Assembly (NCBI GenBank): GCA_001724275.1
Contig: MEDZ01000014.1
Coordinates: 38,720-102,719 of the forward strand
From: Gemmatimonadetes bacterium SCN 70-22
GTDB taxonomy: Bacteria > Gemmatimonadota > Gemmatimonadetes > Gemmatimonadales > Gemmatimonadaceae
Direction: 5' to 3'
Length of the DNA stretch: 64,000 nucleotides
Numbering within the stretch: position 1 is the stretch's first letter; each line of letters begins with the position of its first letter. The position numbers were made by a program, and so were the translations under genes. Below the pieces are notes generated by a model. That model ran no database searches. It had not been told where the DNA came from and saw only the letters and a list, made by a program, of their open reading frames with translations. Of the stretch, positions 53,204 through 62,002 are shown piece by piece.

Positions 53204-54313
53204 ATGACCGCCATGTCCTCCCTCACGCGCACCACGGTGCTGGCCCTCGCCGTCGCCCTCGTTCCGGCGGCGGCCGGCGCCCAATCGAGCGAACGCCGGA
53301 GCGAGCGCGAGGCCGAGCGCTCCCTCGAGCGCATGGCCGACCAGATCGCCGCCGCCGCCGAGCGCGTCGCGGCGCGCGCCGAGAAGCATGCGTCGCTCCT
53401 GGCCGAGCGCATCGAACGCGAGTTCGACCGCAAGGGGAAGTCCGTCCCCTACTGGGCCGAGGATGACGAACCCGGCGCGCAGCAGCTGCGCACGCGCATC
53501 GACACCACGGTGGCCTTCTCGCCCGACGGGACCATCGACCTCTCGAACCTCTCCGGCGACATCACGGTCACCGGGTGGAGCCGCCGCGAGGTGCAGATCA
53601 AGGCGTCGAGCGAGCGGGGCAACCTGGCGCTCGACATCTCCTCGTCGCGCATCTCCCTCGAGGTGGAGGGGCGCGGATCGGTGTGGGGGAGCCGCACGCG
53701 CGGCGAGACGCGCTACGAGCTCTCCGTCCCCCGCGGGGTGCGGGTCATCGCCCGCAGCACCTCGGGTGACGTCACGGTGCGCGGCACCGGTGCCGCCGTG
53801 GAGGCCAGCTCCACCAGCGGCGACGTGATCGTCGAGGACGCGTCGCGGCGCATCGAGCTCAACTCGGTCTCGGGCGACGTGACCGGGCGCACCCTCAAGG
53901 GGACGGTCGAGGCGACGTCGGTGTCGGGGAGCGTGGAGCTGGAGAACGCCGAGGGCGACGTGCACGCCGGGACGACCAGCGGCGACATCGTCCTCACCAA
54001 CGTGACGTCTCGCGACATCGAGGCCTCCACGACCTCGGGTGAGATCGCCTTCTCGGGCGCCCTGGCGGCCGACGGCCGCTACGAGTTCCACTCGCATTCC
54101 GGCAGCATCGAGCTGTCCATCCCCGCCTCGGCCAACGCCCGCTTCTCGGTGGAGACGTTCAGCGGCGAGCTCGACGCCGACTTCCCCATCACCTTGCAGC
54201 CGGGCGACCGTTCGACGCGCCGCCCGCGCCGCTTCGAGTTCACCGTCGGCAACGGCGGGGCCCGCGTCATCGCCGAGACCTTCAGCGGCGACCTCGAGAT
54301 CCGCAAGCGTTAG
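53204..54313 (+). CDS. DUF4097 secreted beta-helix-like protein (first copy)
   Basis: 369 residues. A signal peptide (LALAVALVPAAAGAQ), a helical linker rich in Glu and Arg (ERMADQIAAAAERVAARAEKH), then a repetitive beta domain with recurring SGDV/TSGDI turns (STSGDVTVRG, STSGDVIVED, SVSGDVTGRT, TTSGDIVLTN), the DUF4097 pattern. Expected outside the cytoplasmic membrane. It follows the anti-sigma stop by 2 nt, so it is likely under the same sigma. Its stop is within a CGTTAGGC octamer (54308-54315). Confidence 0.88.
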   Translation: MTAMSSLTRTTVLALAVALVPAAAGAQSSERRSEREAERSLERMADQIAAAAERVAARAEKHASLLAERIEREFDRKGKSVPYWAEDDEPGAQQLRTRIDTTVAFSPDGTIDLSNLSGDITVTGWSRREVQIKASSERGNLALDISSSRISLEVEGRGSVWGSRTRGETRYELSVPRGVRVIARSTSGDVTVRGTGAAVEASSTSGDVIVEDASRRIELNSVSGDVTGRTLKGTVEATSVSGSVELENAEGDVHAGTTSGDIVLTNVTSRDIEASTTSGEIAFSGALAADGRYEFHSHSGSIELSIPASANARFSVETFSGELDADFPITLQPGDRSTRRPRRFEFTVGNGGARVIAETFSGDLEIRKR

Positions 54314-54332
54314 GCATCCAGGAGACCTACCC

Positions 54333-55136
54333 GTGAAGCGCGCACTCTGCACCACCCTGCTCGCCCCCCTCCTCGCGGCCTCGGCCGTCGCGGCCGTGGC
54401 CGTCCCGGCCGAGGCGCAGCAGCGCCCCGACTTCTCGTGGGAGGGGGCGATCCCCCGCGGGCGCTGGCTCTACGTCCGCAACCTCAACGGCTCCATCCGC
54501 GTCGACAAGGCATCGGGCGCCAAGGCCGAGGTGACCGCCGAGAAGCGGGTGAGGCGCGGGAGCGGCGACGAGGTGCGCATCGAGGTGAAGAAGGTCGGCA
54601 ACGACGACATCCTCATCTGCGCCATCTGGTTCGAGAACACCACCTGCGACGAGGACGGCTACCGCACGCGCGGCAGCGACCGCTGGAACCGGCGCAACGA
54701 AGTGTCGGTCGAGTTCACCGTGCGCCTCCCCGAGGGGGTGAAGCTGGTGAGCAGCTCGGTGAACGGTGCCATCCGGATCGAGGGGGCCACCTCCGAGGTC
54801 GACGCATCCACGGTGAACGGGAGCATCAGCGCCAACACGTCGGGCGGACCGGTGCGGGCCAACACGGTCAACGGCGCGATCGAGGTGACCATGCGCGAGA
54901 CCGGCACCGCCGACCTGGAGTTCGAGACGGTGAACGGCTCGATCGACATCCAGCTCCCGGCCGAGCTCAACGCCGAACTCGACATGCGCACCGTGAACGG
55001 GCGCGTCTCGTCGGACTTCCCGCTCACCATCACCGGGCGCATCAACCCGCGGCACATCCGGGCCACCGTCGGCAAGGGGGGACAGCGCCTCAAGGTCTCG
55101 ACGGTCAACGGCTCGGTCGACATCCGGAAGATGTAG
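54333..55136 (+). CDS. DUF4097 secreted beta-helix-like protein (second copy)
   Basis: 267 residues, GTG start with GGAG 8 nt upstream. Signal peptide (LLAPLLAASAVAAVAVPAEAQ), then repeated NGSI/VNGAI turns (RNLNGSIRVD, SVNGAIRIEG, TVNGSISANT, TVNGAIEVTM, TVNGSIDIQL) in place of the SGD turns of its neighbour. It is a paralogue of the first copy without the charged linker. It lies 19 nt after that gene and completes the sigma/anti-sigma cluster. Confidence 0.88.
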   Translation: MKRALCTTLLAPLLAASAVAAVAVPAEAQQRPDFSWEGAIPRGRWLYVRNLNGSIRVDKASGAKAEVTAEKRVRRGSGDEVRIEVKKVGNDDILICAIWFENTTCDEDGYRTRGSDRWNRRNEVSVEFTVRLPEGVKLVSSSVNGAIRIEGATSEVDASTVNGSISANTSGGPVRANTVNGAIEVTMRETGTADLEFETVNGSIDIQLPAELNAELDMRTVNGRVSSDFPLTITGRINPRHIRATVGKGGQRLKVSTVNGSVDIRKM

Positions 55137-55208
55137 GCGTGCGGAGTACCCCTCCTGCGGACGTCCGGGGTATCTTGAGGGTGTCCCCCTCATTCGCAGG
55201 AGACTGAC

Positions 55209-55886
55209 ATGGGCATTTCGGCCCGTCCCTATCCGGGCATCGCGGTACGAACCGGCGCCGAGCGCGCGACGCTCGTGCGCCGCACGTACCTCCTGGTCTT
55301 CGCCAGCGTCCTGGTGACGATCGTAGGCGCGGCCTTCGGCATGTCGCAGCCGGGGATCATGCAGGCCATCGCGCGGCATCCGTTCATCACCATGCTGTGC
55401 ATGTTCGCGCCGCTCATGCTGGCGATGAAGTTCCGCGACGCCTTTCCGGCCAACCTCGGGCTGGTCTTCCTCTTCACCTTCGTGGAGGGGCTGGCCATCT
55501 CGCCGATCCTCTACGTGTACGGGCGCGCCAACCCGGGGGTGATCGGGCAGGCGGGGATCCTCACGGCCAGCGCCTTCGGCATCCTGACGCTCTACGCCTT
55601 CGCCTCGCGCCGCGACTTCTCGGCGCTGGGGGCGTTCTTCACCGTCGGGTTGTGGGTCCTGATCGCGACCTCGCTCCTGAACCTCTTCTTCCAGAACCAG
55701 ACCGCCTCGTTGTGGCTGGCGGGAGCGACGGTGCTGGTCTTCAGCGGGCTCCTCGTCTTCGACACCTGGCGCCTGCGGAACGTGTTCGGTCCCGGGGACT
55801 ACGTGCAGGCGGCGGTCGCGATCTACCTCGACCTGCTCAACATGTTCCTGGCGATCCTCACCCTCCTGGGCGGGCGTCGCGAGTGA
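55209..55886 (+). CDS. Bax inhibitor-1/YccA-family membrane protein
   Basis: 225 residues with seven membrane helices. The N-terminal TYLLVFASVLVTIVGAAFG, the central FTFVEGLAISPILYVYG and the C-terminal WRLRNVFGPGDYVQAAVAIYLDLLNMFLAIL follow the BI-1/YccA (TMBIM) family; bacterial members act as pH-gated Ca2+ leaks or FtsH modulators. GCAGGAG lies 6 nt before the ATG. TATCTT at 55171-55176 may be the -10 box. A strong hairpin follows at 55948. Confidence 0.9.
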   Translation: MGISARPYPGIAVRTGAERATLVRRTYLLVFASVLVTIVGAAFGMSQPGIMQAIARHPFITMLCMFAPLMLAMKFRDAFPANLGLVFLFTFVEGLAISPILYVYGRANPGVIGQAGILTASAFGILTLYAFASRRDFSALGAFFTVGLWVLIATSLLNLFFQNQTASLWLAGATVLVFSGLLVFDTWRLRNVFGPGDYVQAAVAIYLDLLNMFLAILTLLGGRRE

Positions 55887-55947
55887 CGGCGCGCCGGTGC
55901 CCGCCGCGCCGGCGCGCGGCGGCACCGAGTGGGCGGCCCCGACGACA

Positions 55948-55980
55948 CGACGGCCCCGGTCTCCTCGACCGGGGCCGTCG
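55948..55980. terminator. Bidirectional hairpin terminator
   Basis: A perfect 13-bp stem, CGACGGCCCCGGT pairing with ACCGGGGCCGTCG, around a 7-nt loop. It lies between the converging Bax-inhibitor and pterin-dehydratase genes (62 nt after the first stop, 45 nt before the second), so it can serve both. No T tract. Confidence 0.8.
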
Positions 55981-56024
55981 CGCATCCGGCGTCGCGGTGC
56001 AGCTGGCGGGGCCCCGTGCCGGGA

Positions 56025-56309
56025 TCAGAGGGCGTCGATCCGCCGCGCCAGGGTGATGTCCCTCGCCGTGATCCCGCCGCTGTCGTGCGTGGAGAGGGTG
56101 AGGGTCACCTTCGTGTAGCGGATGTCGATGTCCGGGTGGTGGTTCATGGCCTCGGCCACGTCCGCGACGCGCCGCACCCAGTCGATGGCCGCGGGAAACG
56201 TCGGGAAGGCGCAGCTCCTGACCAGCGCATTGCCGCGTCGCCCCCAGCCGGGCAGGGAAGCCAACTCGCGCTGGATCTCGATGTCGGAAAGCGGGGGTAT
56301 CGCGGCCAT
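56025..56309 (-). CDS. phhB: Pterin-4a-carbinolamine dehydratase
   Basis: 94 residues, normal for the family. The active-site block NHHPDIDIRY (about 56-65) followed by VTLTLSTHDSGGITARD is intact. It dehydrates 4a-hydroxytetrahydropterin after aromatic hydroxylation, or acts in cofactor recycling; no phenylalanine hydroxylase gene is nearby. The start at 56309 (MAAIPPLSD) is chosen over upstream codons that give a disordered tail. It follows the amidase gene by 38 nt on the same strand. Confidence 0.93.
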   Translation of the reverse strand: MAAIPPLSDIEIQRELASLPGWGRRGNALVRSCAFPTFPAAIDWVRRVADVAEAMNHHPDIDIRYTKVTLTLSTHDSGGITARDITLARRIDAL

Positions 56310-56347
56310 GGCGTTCGCGGACGGGAAGAGGGTGATCGGGGACGGAT

Positions 56348-57736
56348 TCAGCGGGCGATCGGGGGGCGGCGCTGGTGCCAGTGCGTCTCGCGCTGGAACG
56401 CCGCTCCCAGCGCCAGGACCGCCTCGTCGCCCCCTTCGGGCCCGAAGATCTGGAGCCCGATGGGGAGCCCCCGGGACAACCCGCACGGGACGCTGAGCGC
56501 CGGGAGCCCGGCCAGGTTCTGCGGGGCGTTGAAGCGGGTGAAGGCGTCGACCGTGTTCGCCTCCTTGCCGTTGATGTGCACGACGTGCTCGTCGATGCGC
56601 GGCGGGAGCGTCGGGAGCGTGGCCCCGATGAGGATGTCGACGTCGGCGAAGACCCGGACGAAGCCGGCACGCACCGTCTCGCGCACCGCCATCGCGTTGA
56701 GGTACTCCAGCGCCGTGAGCTTGTAGCCCGCTTCCATGCGCTTGCGCACGAGCGGACCGTAGGCGGACGGCGAGGCCTTGAGGTAGCGGTCGTGGTAGGC
56801 GATCGCCTCGGCGCCGGTGATGACCGCCGACGCCTCCTGCGCCCCCTCGAGCTCGGGGATCTCGACCTCGCGGATGTCCTTCACCAGCGGGCCCAGCGTC
56901 TTGAGCGCCTTGTCGATCGCCTTGGCCACCTCGTCGTCGAGGTCGCGCAGGTGGTACTCGGAGATCCCGATGACCATCCCCTTGCTGCTGGCGCGGAGCG
57001 CCTTGGTGAAGCGTTCGCAGGCCTGCCGGGTCCCGATCATCGCCCCCATCATGAGGGCCGCGTCGGCGACCGTGTGGGTCATGGGGCCCACGTGGTCGAG
57101 CGAGGGGGAGAGGGGGACGACTCCTTCGTTAGGCAGGAGCTGGTAGGTCGGCTTGAAGCCGGTCACGCCGCAGCAGGCGGCGGGGATGCGGATGGATCCG
57201 CGGGTGTCGGTGCCGACGGCGGCGGCGCACAGCCCGGCGGCCACCGCCGACGCCGACCCGCCGCTCGAGCCGCCGGCGACGTGCTCGGCGTTCCACGGGT
57301 TCCGCGCCGGCCCGAAGTGCTCGTTGGCCGACGTCACGCCTAACGCCACCTCGTGCAGGTTGGTCTTCCCCAGCACGATCGCCCCCGCCTTGCGGAGGCG
57401 CTTCACCACCGGGGCGTCCTCGCCGGCCGGGATCCCGTCACCGAAGATCCGCGACCCGGCGGTGGTCGGGGCATCGGCGGTGAGGATGAGGTCCTTGATG
57501 GCGACCGGGACGCCGGCCAGCGGGCCGGGATCCTTCTTCTGCGCCACGCACTTCTCCACCTTCGCGGCCGCCTCGAGCGCGGCCTCGGCCGACACCGAGA
57601 TGTAGGCGTTGAGCGACGGATTGTGACGGGCGATGGCATCGAGGACGTCGCGCACGAGCTCCGAGGGGGAGACCTGGCGATGCGTGACGGCCTTGGCGAT
57701 ATCCTGAAGGTCCGTGAAGGGCGTGAGTGCGGACAT
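56348..57736 (-). CDS. Amidase (GatA/amidase-signature family)
   Basis: 462 residues. The Ser-cisSer-Lys triad is visible: Lys81 in PVAIKDLI, the serine of AGGSSGGSASAV (about 155-165) and the serine of GTDTRGSIRIPAA. The layout matches the amidase-signature family; a dedicated GatA is possible but no gatB or gatC is adjacent, so a stand-alone amidase is more likely. Rare octamers GCCTAACG/CGTTAGGC fall inside codons for Leu-Pro-Asn and Ala-Leu-Gly. Transcribed away from the S9 peptidase. Confidence 0.9.
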   Translation of the reverse strand: MSALTPFTDLQDIAKAVTHRQVSPSELVRDVLDAIARHNPSLNAYISVSAEAALEAAAKVEKCVAQKKDPGPLAGVPVAIKDLILTADAPTTAGSRIFGDGIPAGEDAPVVKRLRKAGAIVLGKTNLHEVALGVTSANEHFGPARNPWNAEHVAGGSSGGSASAVAAGLCAAAVGTDTRGSIRIPAACCGVTGFKPTYQLLPNEGVVPLSPSLDHVGPMTHTVADAALMMGAMIGTRQACERFTKALRASSKGMVIGISEYHLRDLDDEVAKAIDKALKTLGPLVKDIREVEIPELEGAQEASAVITGAEAIAYHDRYLKASPSAYGPLVRKRMEAGYKLTALEYLNAMAVRETVRAGFVRVFADVDILIGATLPTLPPRIDEHVVHINGKEANTVDAFTRFNAPQNLAGLPALSVPCGLSRGLPIGLQIFGPEGGDEAVLALGAAFQRETHWHQRRPPIAR

Positions 57737-58052
57737 GCGGTGGTTGAGCGATGAGGCCGGCGGCCGTGCGTTTCGCGCGCGACAGGTGGCCTGCGGGGGC
57801 GCCGGGTTCCGGCAGCCACCTCCCCCAAGCCGGTCCTCGCCGGTGGGCGAGGGTCCCCGGAGGGGGGTGAGGCCATGACAGGGCGTGGGCCGCCCCTAAA
57901 GATGATCGGTTCGACGCGTTTTCTGCACTCGTCGGCGCGAATTCGCCCCCCCGAGTTGCCGCCGACCGCGCGCCGCCGCACGTTCGATCAGGGGGGCGAT
58001 GGTCACCCCGCCGTCGCCCGCCCCAAGTCGTCCCCCGCTCTCCCCCAGTGCC
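57737..58052. other. Divergent intergenic region amidase / S9 peptidase
   Basis: About 315 nt with no supported gene. It must hold both promoters. I see no clear -10 box within 12 nt of either start, no riboswitch and no tandem repeat. The peptidase reading frame is open from 57999, so the spacer could be slightly shorter. Confidence 0.4.
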
Positions 58053-60167
58053 ATGCGTCCCGCCCTCGCCTTCCTCGCCCCCTCGCTCCTGGCGCTCCTC
58101 TGTTCCGCCACGCCCTCGCCCACCCCGCTCGGCGCCCAGCCCCGCGGGGACGCGCGGCGCGTGCTGGGCCCCGCCGACATCTTCCAGATGGAGTACGCGG
58201 CCAGCCCCGCCATCTCGCCCGATGGGGGCTGGGTCGCCTACGTGCGCCGCTGGAGCGACCCGATGACCGACCGGCGCTACAGCAACATCTGGGTGGTGCG
58301 CCGCGACGGCACGGGACATCGCCCCATCACGACGGGGCAGTTCAACGAGGACGCGCCCGCCTGGTCCAACGATGGGACGCGCCTCGCCTTCGTCTCGAAC
58401 CGCGGCGGGAGCGCCCAGCTGTGGGTGCGCTGGATGGACACCGGGGAGCTGCTCGCGGTGACGCACGGGAGCCAGGCGCCGAGTGCCCCGGCCTGGTCGC
58501 CCGACGGGACGCAGCTCGCCTTCCTGCAGCTCGTCCCGCGGGCGCCGCTGGTGGTGGGGGTGCCGCTGGTACCACCGCCAGGCGCAACGTGGTCGCCGCC
58601 GCCGAAGTACACCGACCGCCTCGTCTTCCGCCAGGACCAGCTGGGCGAGCTCCCCAGCGGCTTCGTGCACGCCTTCGTCGTCCCCGCCGAGGGGGGGACG
58701 CCGCGCCAGGTGACGAGCGGCGATTACCACCACGGCGGGCAGGCCTTCGGGGGCGGGGCAGTCACGTGGAGCGCCGACGGGAGCGAGTTGGTGCTGGCGG
58801 CCCGGCGCGGCGACAACCCGGAGTGGAACGCGCGCGAGAGCGACCTCTTCGCCTTCAGCGTCACCACCGGCGCCATGCGACGCCTCACCGACCGCTTCGG
58901 CCCCGACCAGTCGCCCGCCGTTTCGCCCGACGGGAGGCTCATCGCCTGGACCGGCTACGACGACCGCAAGCAGGGGTACCAGAACACGCTGCTGTACGTG
59001 ATGAACCGCGACGGGTCGGGGAAGCGTGCGCTCACCACGGCGATGGACCGGAGCGTCGCCGCCCCGGTGTGGAGCGCCGACTCGCGCACCCTCTACGTGG
59101 CCGTCGACGACTCGGGGAACACCAAGGTGGCCCGCGTGGCGCTCGACGGGACGTGGCGCATGGTGGCGCGCAACCTGGGCGGTGGGAGCTCGGCCTACAG
59201 CGGCGGGAGCTTCTCGGTGGCGCGCGACGGGAGCATCGCCTTCACGCTCAGCACGCCGGCGATCCCGTCGGAGGTGGCGGTGGTGCCTAACGCGGCGCCG
59301 GGAGCGGCGCCGGGGGCGGCGCCGCCGGCGCCCCGCATCCTCACCGCCCTCAACGCCGACGTCCTGGCCGGCAAGACGCTGGGGGCGGTGGAGGAGATCT
59401 GGTACGAGTCGTCGAAGGACAAGCGGAAGATCCAGGGGTGGATCATCAAGCCCCCGGACTTCAACCCGTCGCGGAAGTACCCGCTCATCCTCGAGATCCA
59501 CGGCGGCCCGTTCGCCAACTACGGCGACCGCTTCGACGAGGAGAAGCAGGTCATGGCGGCCAACGGCTTCGTGGTGCTGTATACCAACCCGCGCGGGAGC
59601 ACCAGCTACGGCGAGGAGTTCGGGAACCTGATCCACCACGCCTATCCCGGCGACGACTTCTACGACCTGGACTCGGGGGTGGATGCCGTCATCGCCAGGG
59701 GATACATCGACGAGAAGAACCTCTTCGTCACCGGGGGGAGCGGGGGCGGCGTGCTGACGGCATGGATGATCGGCCGCACCGACCGCTTCCGCGCCGCGCT
59801 CGCCTTCTATCCCGTCATCAACTGGGAGAGCTTTGCCCTCACCGCCGACATGGCACCGATGGCTGTCAATGATTGGTTCCCGGGCTTCCCGTGGGACTAC
59901 CCGGAGAACTACGACCAGCGCTCGCTGCTGAGCGTGGTGAAGAACGTGAAGACGCCGACGCTGATCATGACCGGCGAGGAGGACTTCCGCACGCCGATGT
60001 CGGAGTCGGAGCAGTACTACAAGGCGCTCAAGATGCGCGGCGTGGAGTCGGTCCTGGTGCGTGTTCCCGAGGAGCCGCACGGGATCCGGCGGCGCCCGAG
60101 CCATGCGGCGGCGAAGCTCACGACGCTGCAGGGGTGGTTCGAGAAGCACCGGGCGGCCGTGCAATAA
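58053..60167 (+). CDS. Secreted S9 family prolyl-oligopeptidase-type peptidase
   Basis: 704 residues. Signal peptide (ALAFLAPSLLALLC), an N-terminal beta-propeller with WD40-like TolB repeats (ASPAISPDGGWVAYV, APAWSPDGTQLAFL, SPAVSPDGRLIAW), and an alpha/beta-hydrolase domain with the Ser563 nucleophile in VTGGSGGGVLT, acid Asp in TGEEDFRTP and His in EEPHGIRRRPSH. Expected to cleave peptides outside the cytoplasmic membrane. ATG 58053 gives the signal peptide; 57999 adds a Pro/Ser tail. An octamer repeat follows 4 nt after the stop. Confidence 0.92.
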   Translation: MRPALAFLAPSLLALLCSATPSPTPLGAQPRGDARRVLGPADIFQMEYAASPAISPDGGWVAYVRRWSDPMTDRRYSNIWVVRRDGTGHRPITTGQFNEDAPAWSNDGTRLAFVSNRGGSAQLWVRWMDTGELLAVTHGSQAPSAPAWSPDGTQLAFLQLVPRAPLVVGVPLVPPPGATWSPPPKYTDRLVFRQDQLGELPSGFVHAFVVPAEGGTPRQVTSGDYHHGGQAFGGGAVTWSADGSELVLAARRGDNPEWNARESDLFAFSVTTGAMRRLTDRFGPDQSPAVSPDGRLIAWTGYDDRKQGYQNTLLYVMNRDGSGKRALTTAMDRSVAAPVWSADSRTLYVAVDDSGNTKVARVALDGTWRMVARNLGGGSSAYSGGSFSVARDGSIAFTLSTPAIPSEVAVVPNAAPGAAPGAAPPAPRILTALNADVLAGKTLGAVEEIWYESSKDKRKIQGWIIKPPDFNPSRKYPLILEIHGGPFANYGDRFDEEKQVMAANGFVVLYTNPRGSTSYGEEFGNLIHHAYPGDDFYDLDSGVDAVIARGYIDEKNLFVTGGSGGGVLTAWMIGRTDRFRAALAFYPVINWESFALTADMAPMAVNDWFPGFPWDYPENYDQRSLLSVVKNVKTPTLIMTGEEDFRTPMSESEQYYKALKMRGVESVLVRVPEEPHGIRRRPSHAAAKLTTLQGWFEKHRAAVQ

Positions 60168-60171
60168 CGGC

Positions 60172-60219
60172 AGAAGACGAGAAGACGAGAAGACGAGAAG
60201 ACGAGAGAGAAGACGAGAG
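60172..60219. repeat. Octamer tandem repeat (AGAAGACG)4, copy C
   Basis: Four perfect AGAAGACG units (60172-60203) then decayed AG-rich units to about 60219. It begins 4 nt after the S9 peptidase stop codon. The remaining about 230 nt to the next start holds no supported gene. Confidence 0.92.
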
Positions 60220-60447
60220 GCGGGGCGTGCGGACGGCGTGCGCCCCGCCGTCGTGTCGGCATGGCGGCCGAGGACGCTTGCCTCGGCTCCACATGAACCA
60301 GTGTCCCTCAAGCCTCCGACGGGCAACGAGTTGCCGATCCCCCTCCCGTCTCCCGCCGTCCATCGCCCGTCCGCCTTCTTGCGTTTTCGGGATTTATTCG
60401 GTATCTGTCATCGCCCCGGGCTCACGCCCCACGGCACAGGTGGCACG

Positions 60448-61911
60448 ATGCAGCAGGCGCTTTCGCTCCCCGAACTGGTTTCCCCGCCCCCCCGGCATCC
60501 GGTGGTCGGCGTGCAGAAGGACATCCGCTACTACGGCACCACCGCTACCGCGGTGCTCAACAGCCCGGAGACCACCGGGATGTCCTTCTGGTCCATCAAC
60601 CCCTACATCGGGTGTGCCTTTGGCTGCGCGTACTGCTACGCGCGGTATGCGCATCGGTATGTCATGAGACGGGAGACGGGAGACGGGAGACGGGAGTTCG
60701 AGGGAGGGAGGGCGAGGGGGGCCGCGCAGGGGGCCGCGCAGGGGGCCGCGCAGGGGGCCGCGCAGGGGGCCGCGCAGGGGGCCGCGCAGGGGGCCGCGCA
60801 GGGAGAGGACGGGGAGACTCGGCGCACGGGCCACCTCGCTGACCTGACGAGCAATCCTGGGAGCGACCTGGCGAGCGACCTGGCGAGCGACCTGGCGAGT
60901 GACCTGGCGAGCGACCTGGCGAGCGACCTCGAGGAGCTCCCGCCGTGGCTCGCCTTCGAGCGGCGGATCTTCGTCAAGCGCAACGCGGCGCAGGTGCTGC
61001 GTCGCACGCTGCAGGGCGGCCGCAAGTCGTTAGGCGCGGTGCAGCGCGGCGAGACGATCGTCATCGGGACCGCCACCGACCCGTACCAGCCGGCCGAGCG
61101 CCACTTCCGCGTCACCCGCGACCTCCTCGAGGTGCTGGCCGAGGTGCGGCGGTTGCGCCTGGTGATCATCACCAAGAGCCCGCTGGTCACCCGCGACGTC
61201 GACCTCCTGGCGCGCATCGCGCAGCGCTCGCGCCTCACGATCCACCTCTCGCTCATCACCCTCGACCGCGACCTCGCCCGCCGCATCGAGCCGCGCGCCC
61301 CGACGCCGGAAGCGCGCCTGCGCGCCCTTCGGCGGCTCAGCGAGGCCGGGCTCGACGTGGGGATCAACATCATGCCGGTCCTCCCCGGGATCACCGATCG
61401 CCCCGACGCCCTCGCCGCCCTCGTGCACGCGATCGCGGCCAGCGGCGCCTCGCACATCAACGCGTGCGCCCTCCGCCTTCGCGCCACCTCGCGGCGCCGC
61501 TACCTCCCGTGGCTCGACGCCGAGTTCCCGGAGCTGGCGATGCGCTACCAGCGCGCATACGGGAGGGGGCACCAGATCACCGATCGCTATCGCGAGGGGC
61601 TGCGGCAGTTCCTCAGGAAGGCGTGCCGCCGGGCCGGGATCCGCTACGGCTCCCCGGACGACCGGGCCTTCGAAGGGGCGGCCGATGGCCGGGCCGGCAT
61701 GGCGTGGGAAGGAACCTCGGCGGGTCCCCTCGCCATCGCTCCCGCCACCGCTCCCGCCATCGCTCTCGCTACCGCTCCCGCCATCGCTCTCGCTACCGCC
61801 CCCCGCTCGCTCCCCATCGTGGCAGAAGGGCCCCTCTCCGCCGGCTGGCCTGCGCCCTCCACCCTCCGCGGCGGCACGCCCATGGAGACGCAGATGACCC
61901 TGGGGATCTGA
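60448..61911 (+). CDS. PA0069-type radical SAM protein with minisatellite insertions
   Basis: 487 residues. The [4Fe-4S] motif is CAFGCAYCYAR (Cys56, Cys60, Cys63, CxxxCxxC spacing). Downstream blocks are typical of this SplB-like group: FERRIFVKRNAAQVLRRTL, GTATDPYQPAERHFRVTRDLL, VIITKSPLVTRDVDLL, EPRAPTPEARLRALRRLSEAG, INIMPVLPGITD. Between Arg70 and Phe161, where relatives have about ten residues, lie about 85 residues made of tandem repeats (GAAQ x7, DLAS x5). More low-complexity follows at the C terminus. The reaction is unknown; these genes are often near repair genes. Confidence 0.88.
   Translation: MQQALSLPELVSPPPRHPVVGVQKDIRYYGTTATAVLNSPETTGMSFWSINPYIGCAFGCAYCYARYAHRYVMRRETGDGRREFEGGRARGAAQGAAQGAAQGAAQGAAQGAAQGAAQGEDGETRRTGHLADLTSNPGSDLASDLASDLASDLASDLASDLEELPPWLAFERRIFVKRNAAQVLRRTLQGGRKSLGAVQRGETIVIGTATDPYQPAERHFRVTRDLLEVLAEVRRLRLVIITKSPLVTRDVDLLARIAQRSRLTIHLSLITLDRDLARRIEPRAPTPEARLRALRRLSEAGLDVGINIMPVLPGITDRPDALAALVHAIAASGASHINACALRLRATSRRRYLPWLDAEFPELAMRYQRAYGRGHQITDRYREGLRQFLRKACRRAGIRYGSPDDRAFEGAADGRAGMAWEGTSAGPLAIAPATAPAIALATAPAIALATAPRSLPIVAEGPLSAGWPAPSTLRGGTPMETQMTLGI
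60666..60693 (+). repeat. Heptamer tandem repeat (GAGACGG)4 inside the radical SAM gene
   Basis: Four perfect GAGACGG units, 28 nt, directly after codons for HRYVM. This is the reverse complement (rotated) of the TCTCCCG unit at 20681-20736. Seven-base units change the reading frame with each added copy, so the repeat can switch the gene on and off. Confidence 0.9.
60718..60801 (+). repeat. 12-bp tandem repeat encoding GAAQ x7
   Basis: Seven perfect units of GGGGCCGCGCAG in frame, encoding Gly-Ala-Ala-Gln seven times. The exact identity of all units points to recent expansion. Confidence 0.95.
60865..60924 (+). repeat. 12-bp tandem repeat encoding DLAS x5
   Basis: Five units of GACCTGGCGAGC (one with GAGT) in frame, encoding Asp-Leu-Ala-Ser repeats, followed by GACCTCGAG. 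It completes the repeat block before the conserved FERRIFVKRN part of the protein. Confidence 0.93.
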
Positions 61912-62002
61912 ACGACGCGCCTCACCTCCGGTCCCGGCCTTCGTCCGGGCACCGGGTTCTCGCGGCTTTTCGCCGTTTGTCTTCCACCTCCACGGAGTTG
62001 TC

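Noticed and set aside
57438..60326. A long reverse-strand frame opposite the S9 peptidase
   Set aside because: No recognisable domain and antisense to a well-supported peptidase with signal peptide and catalytic triad.
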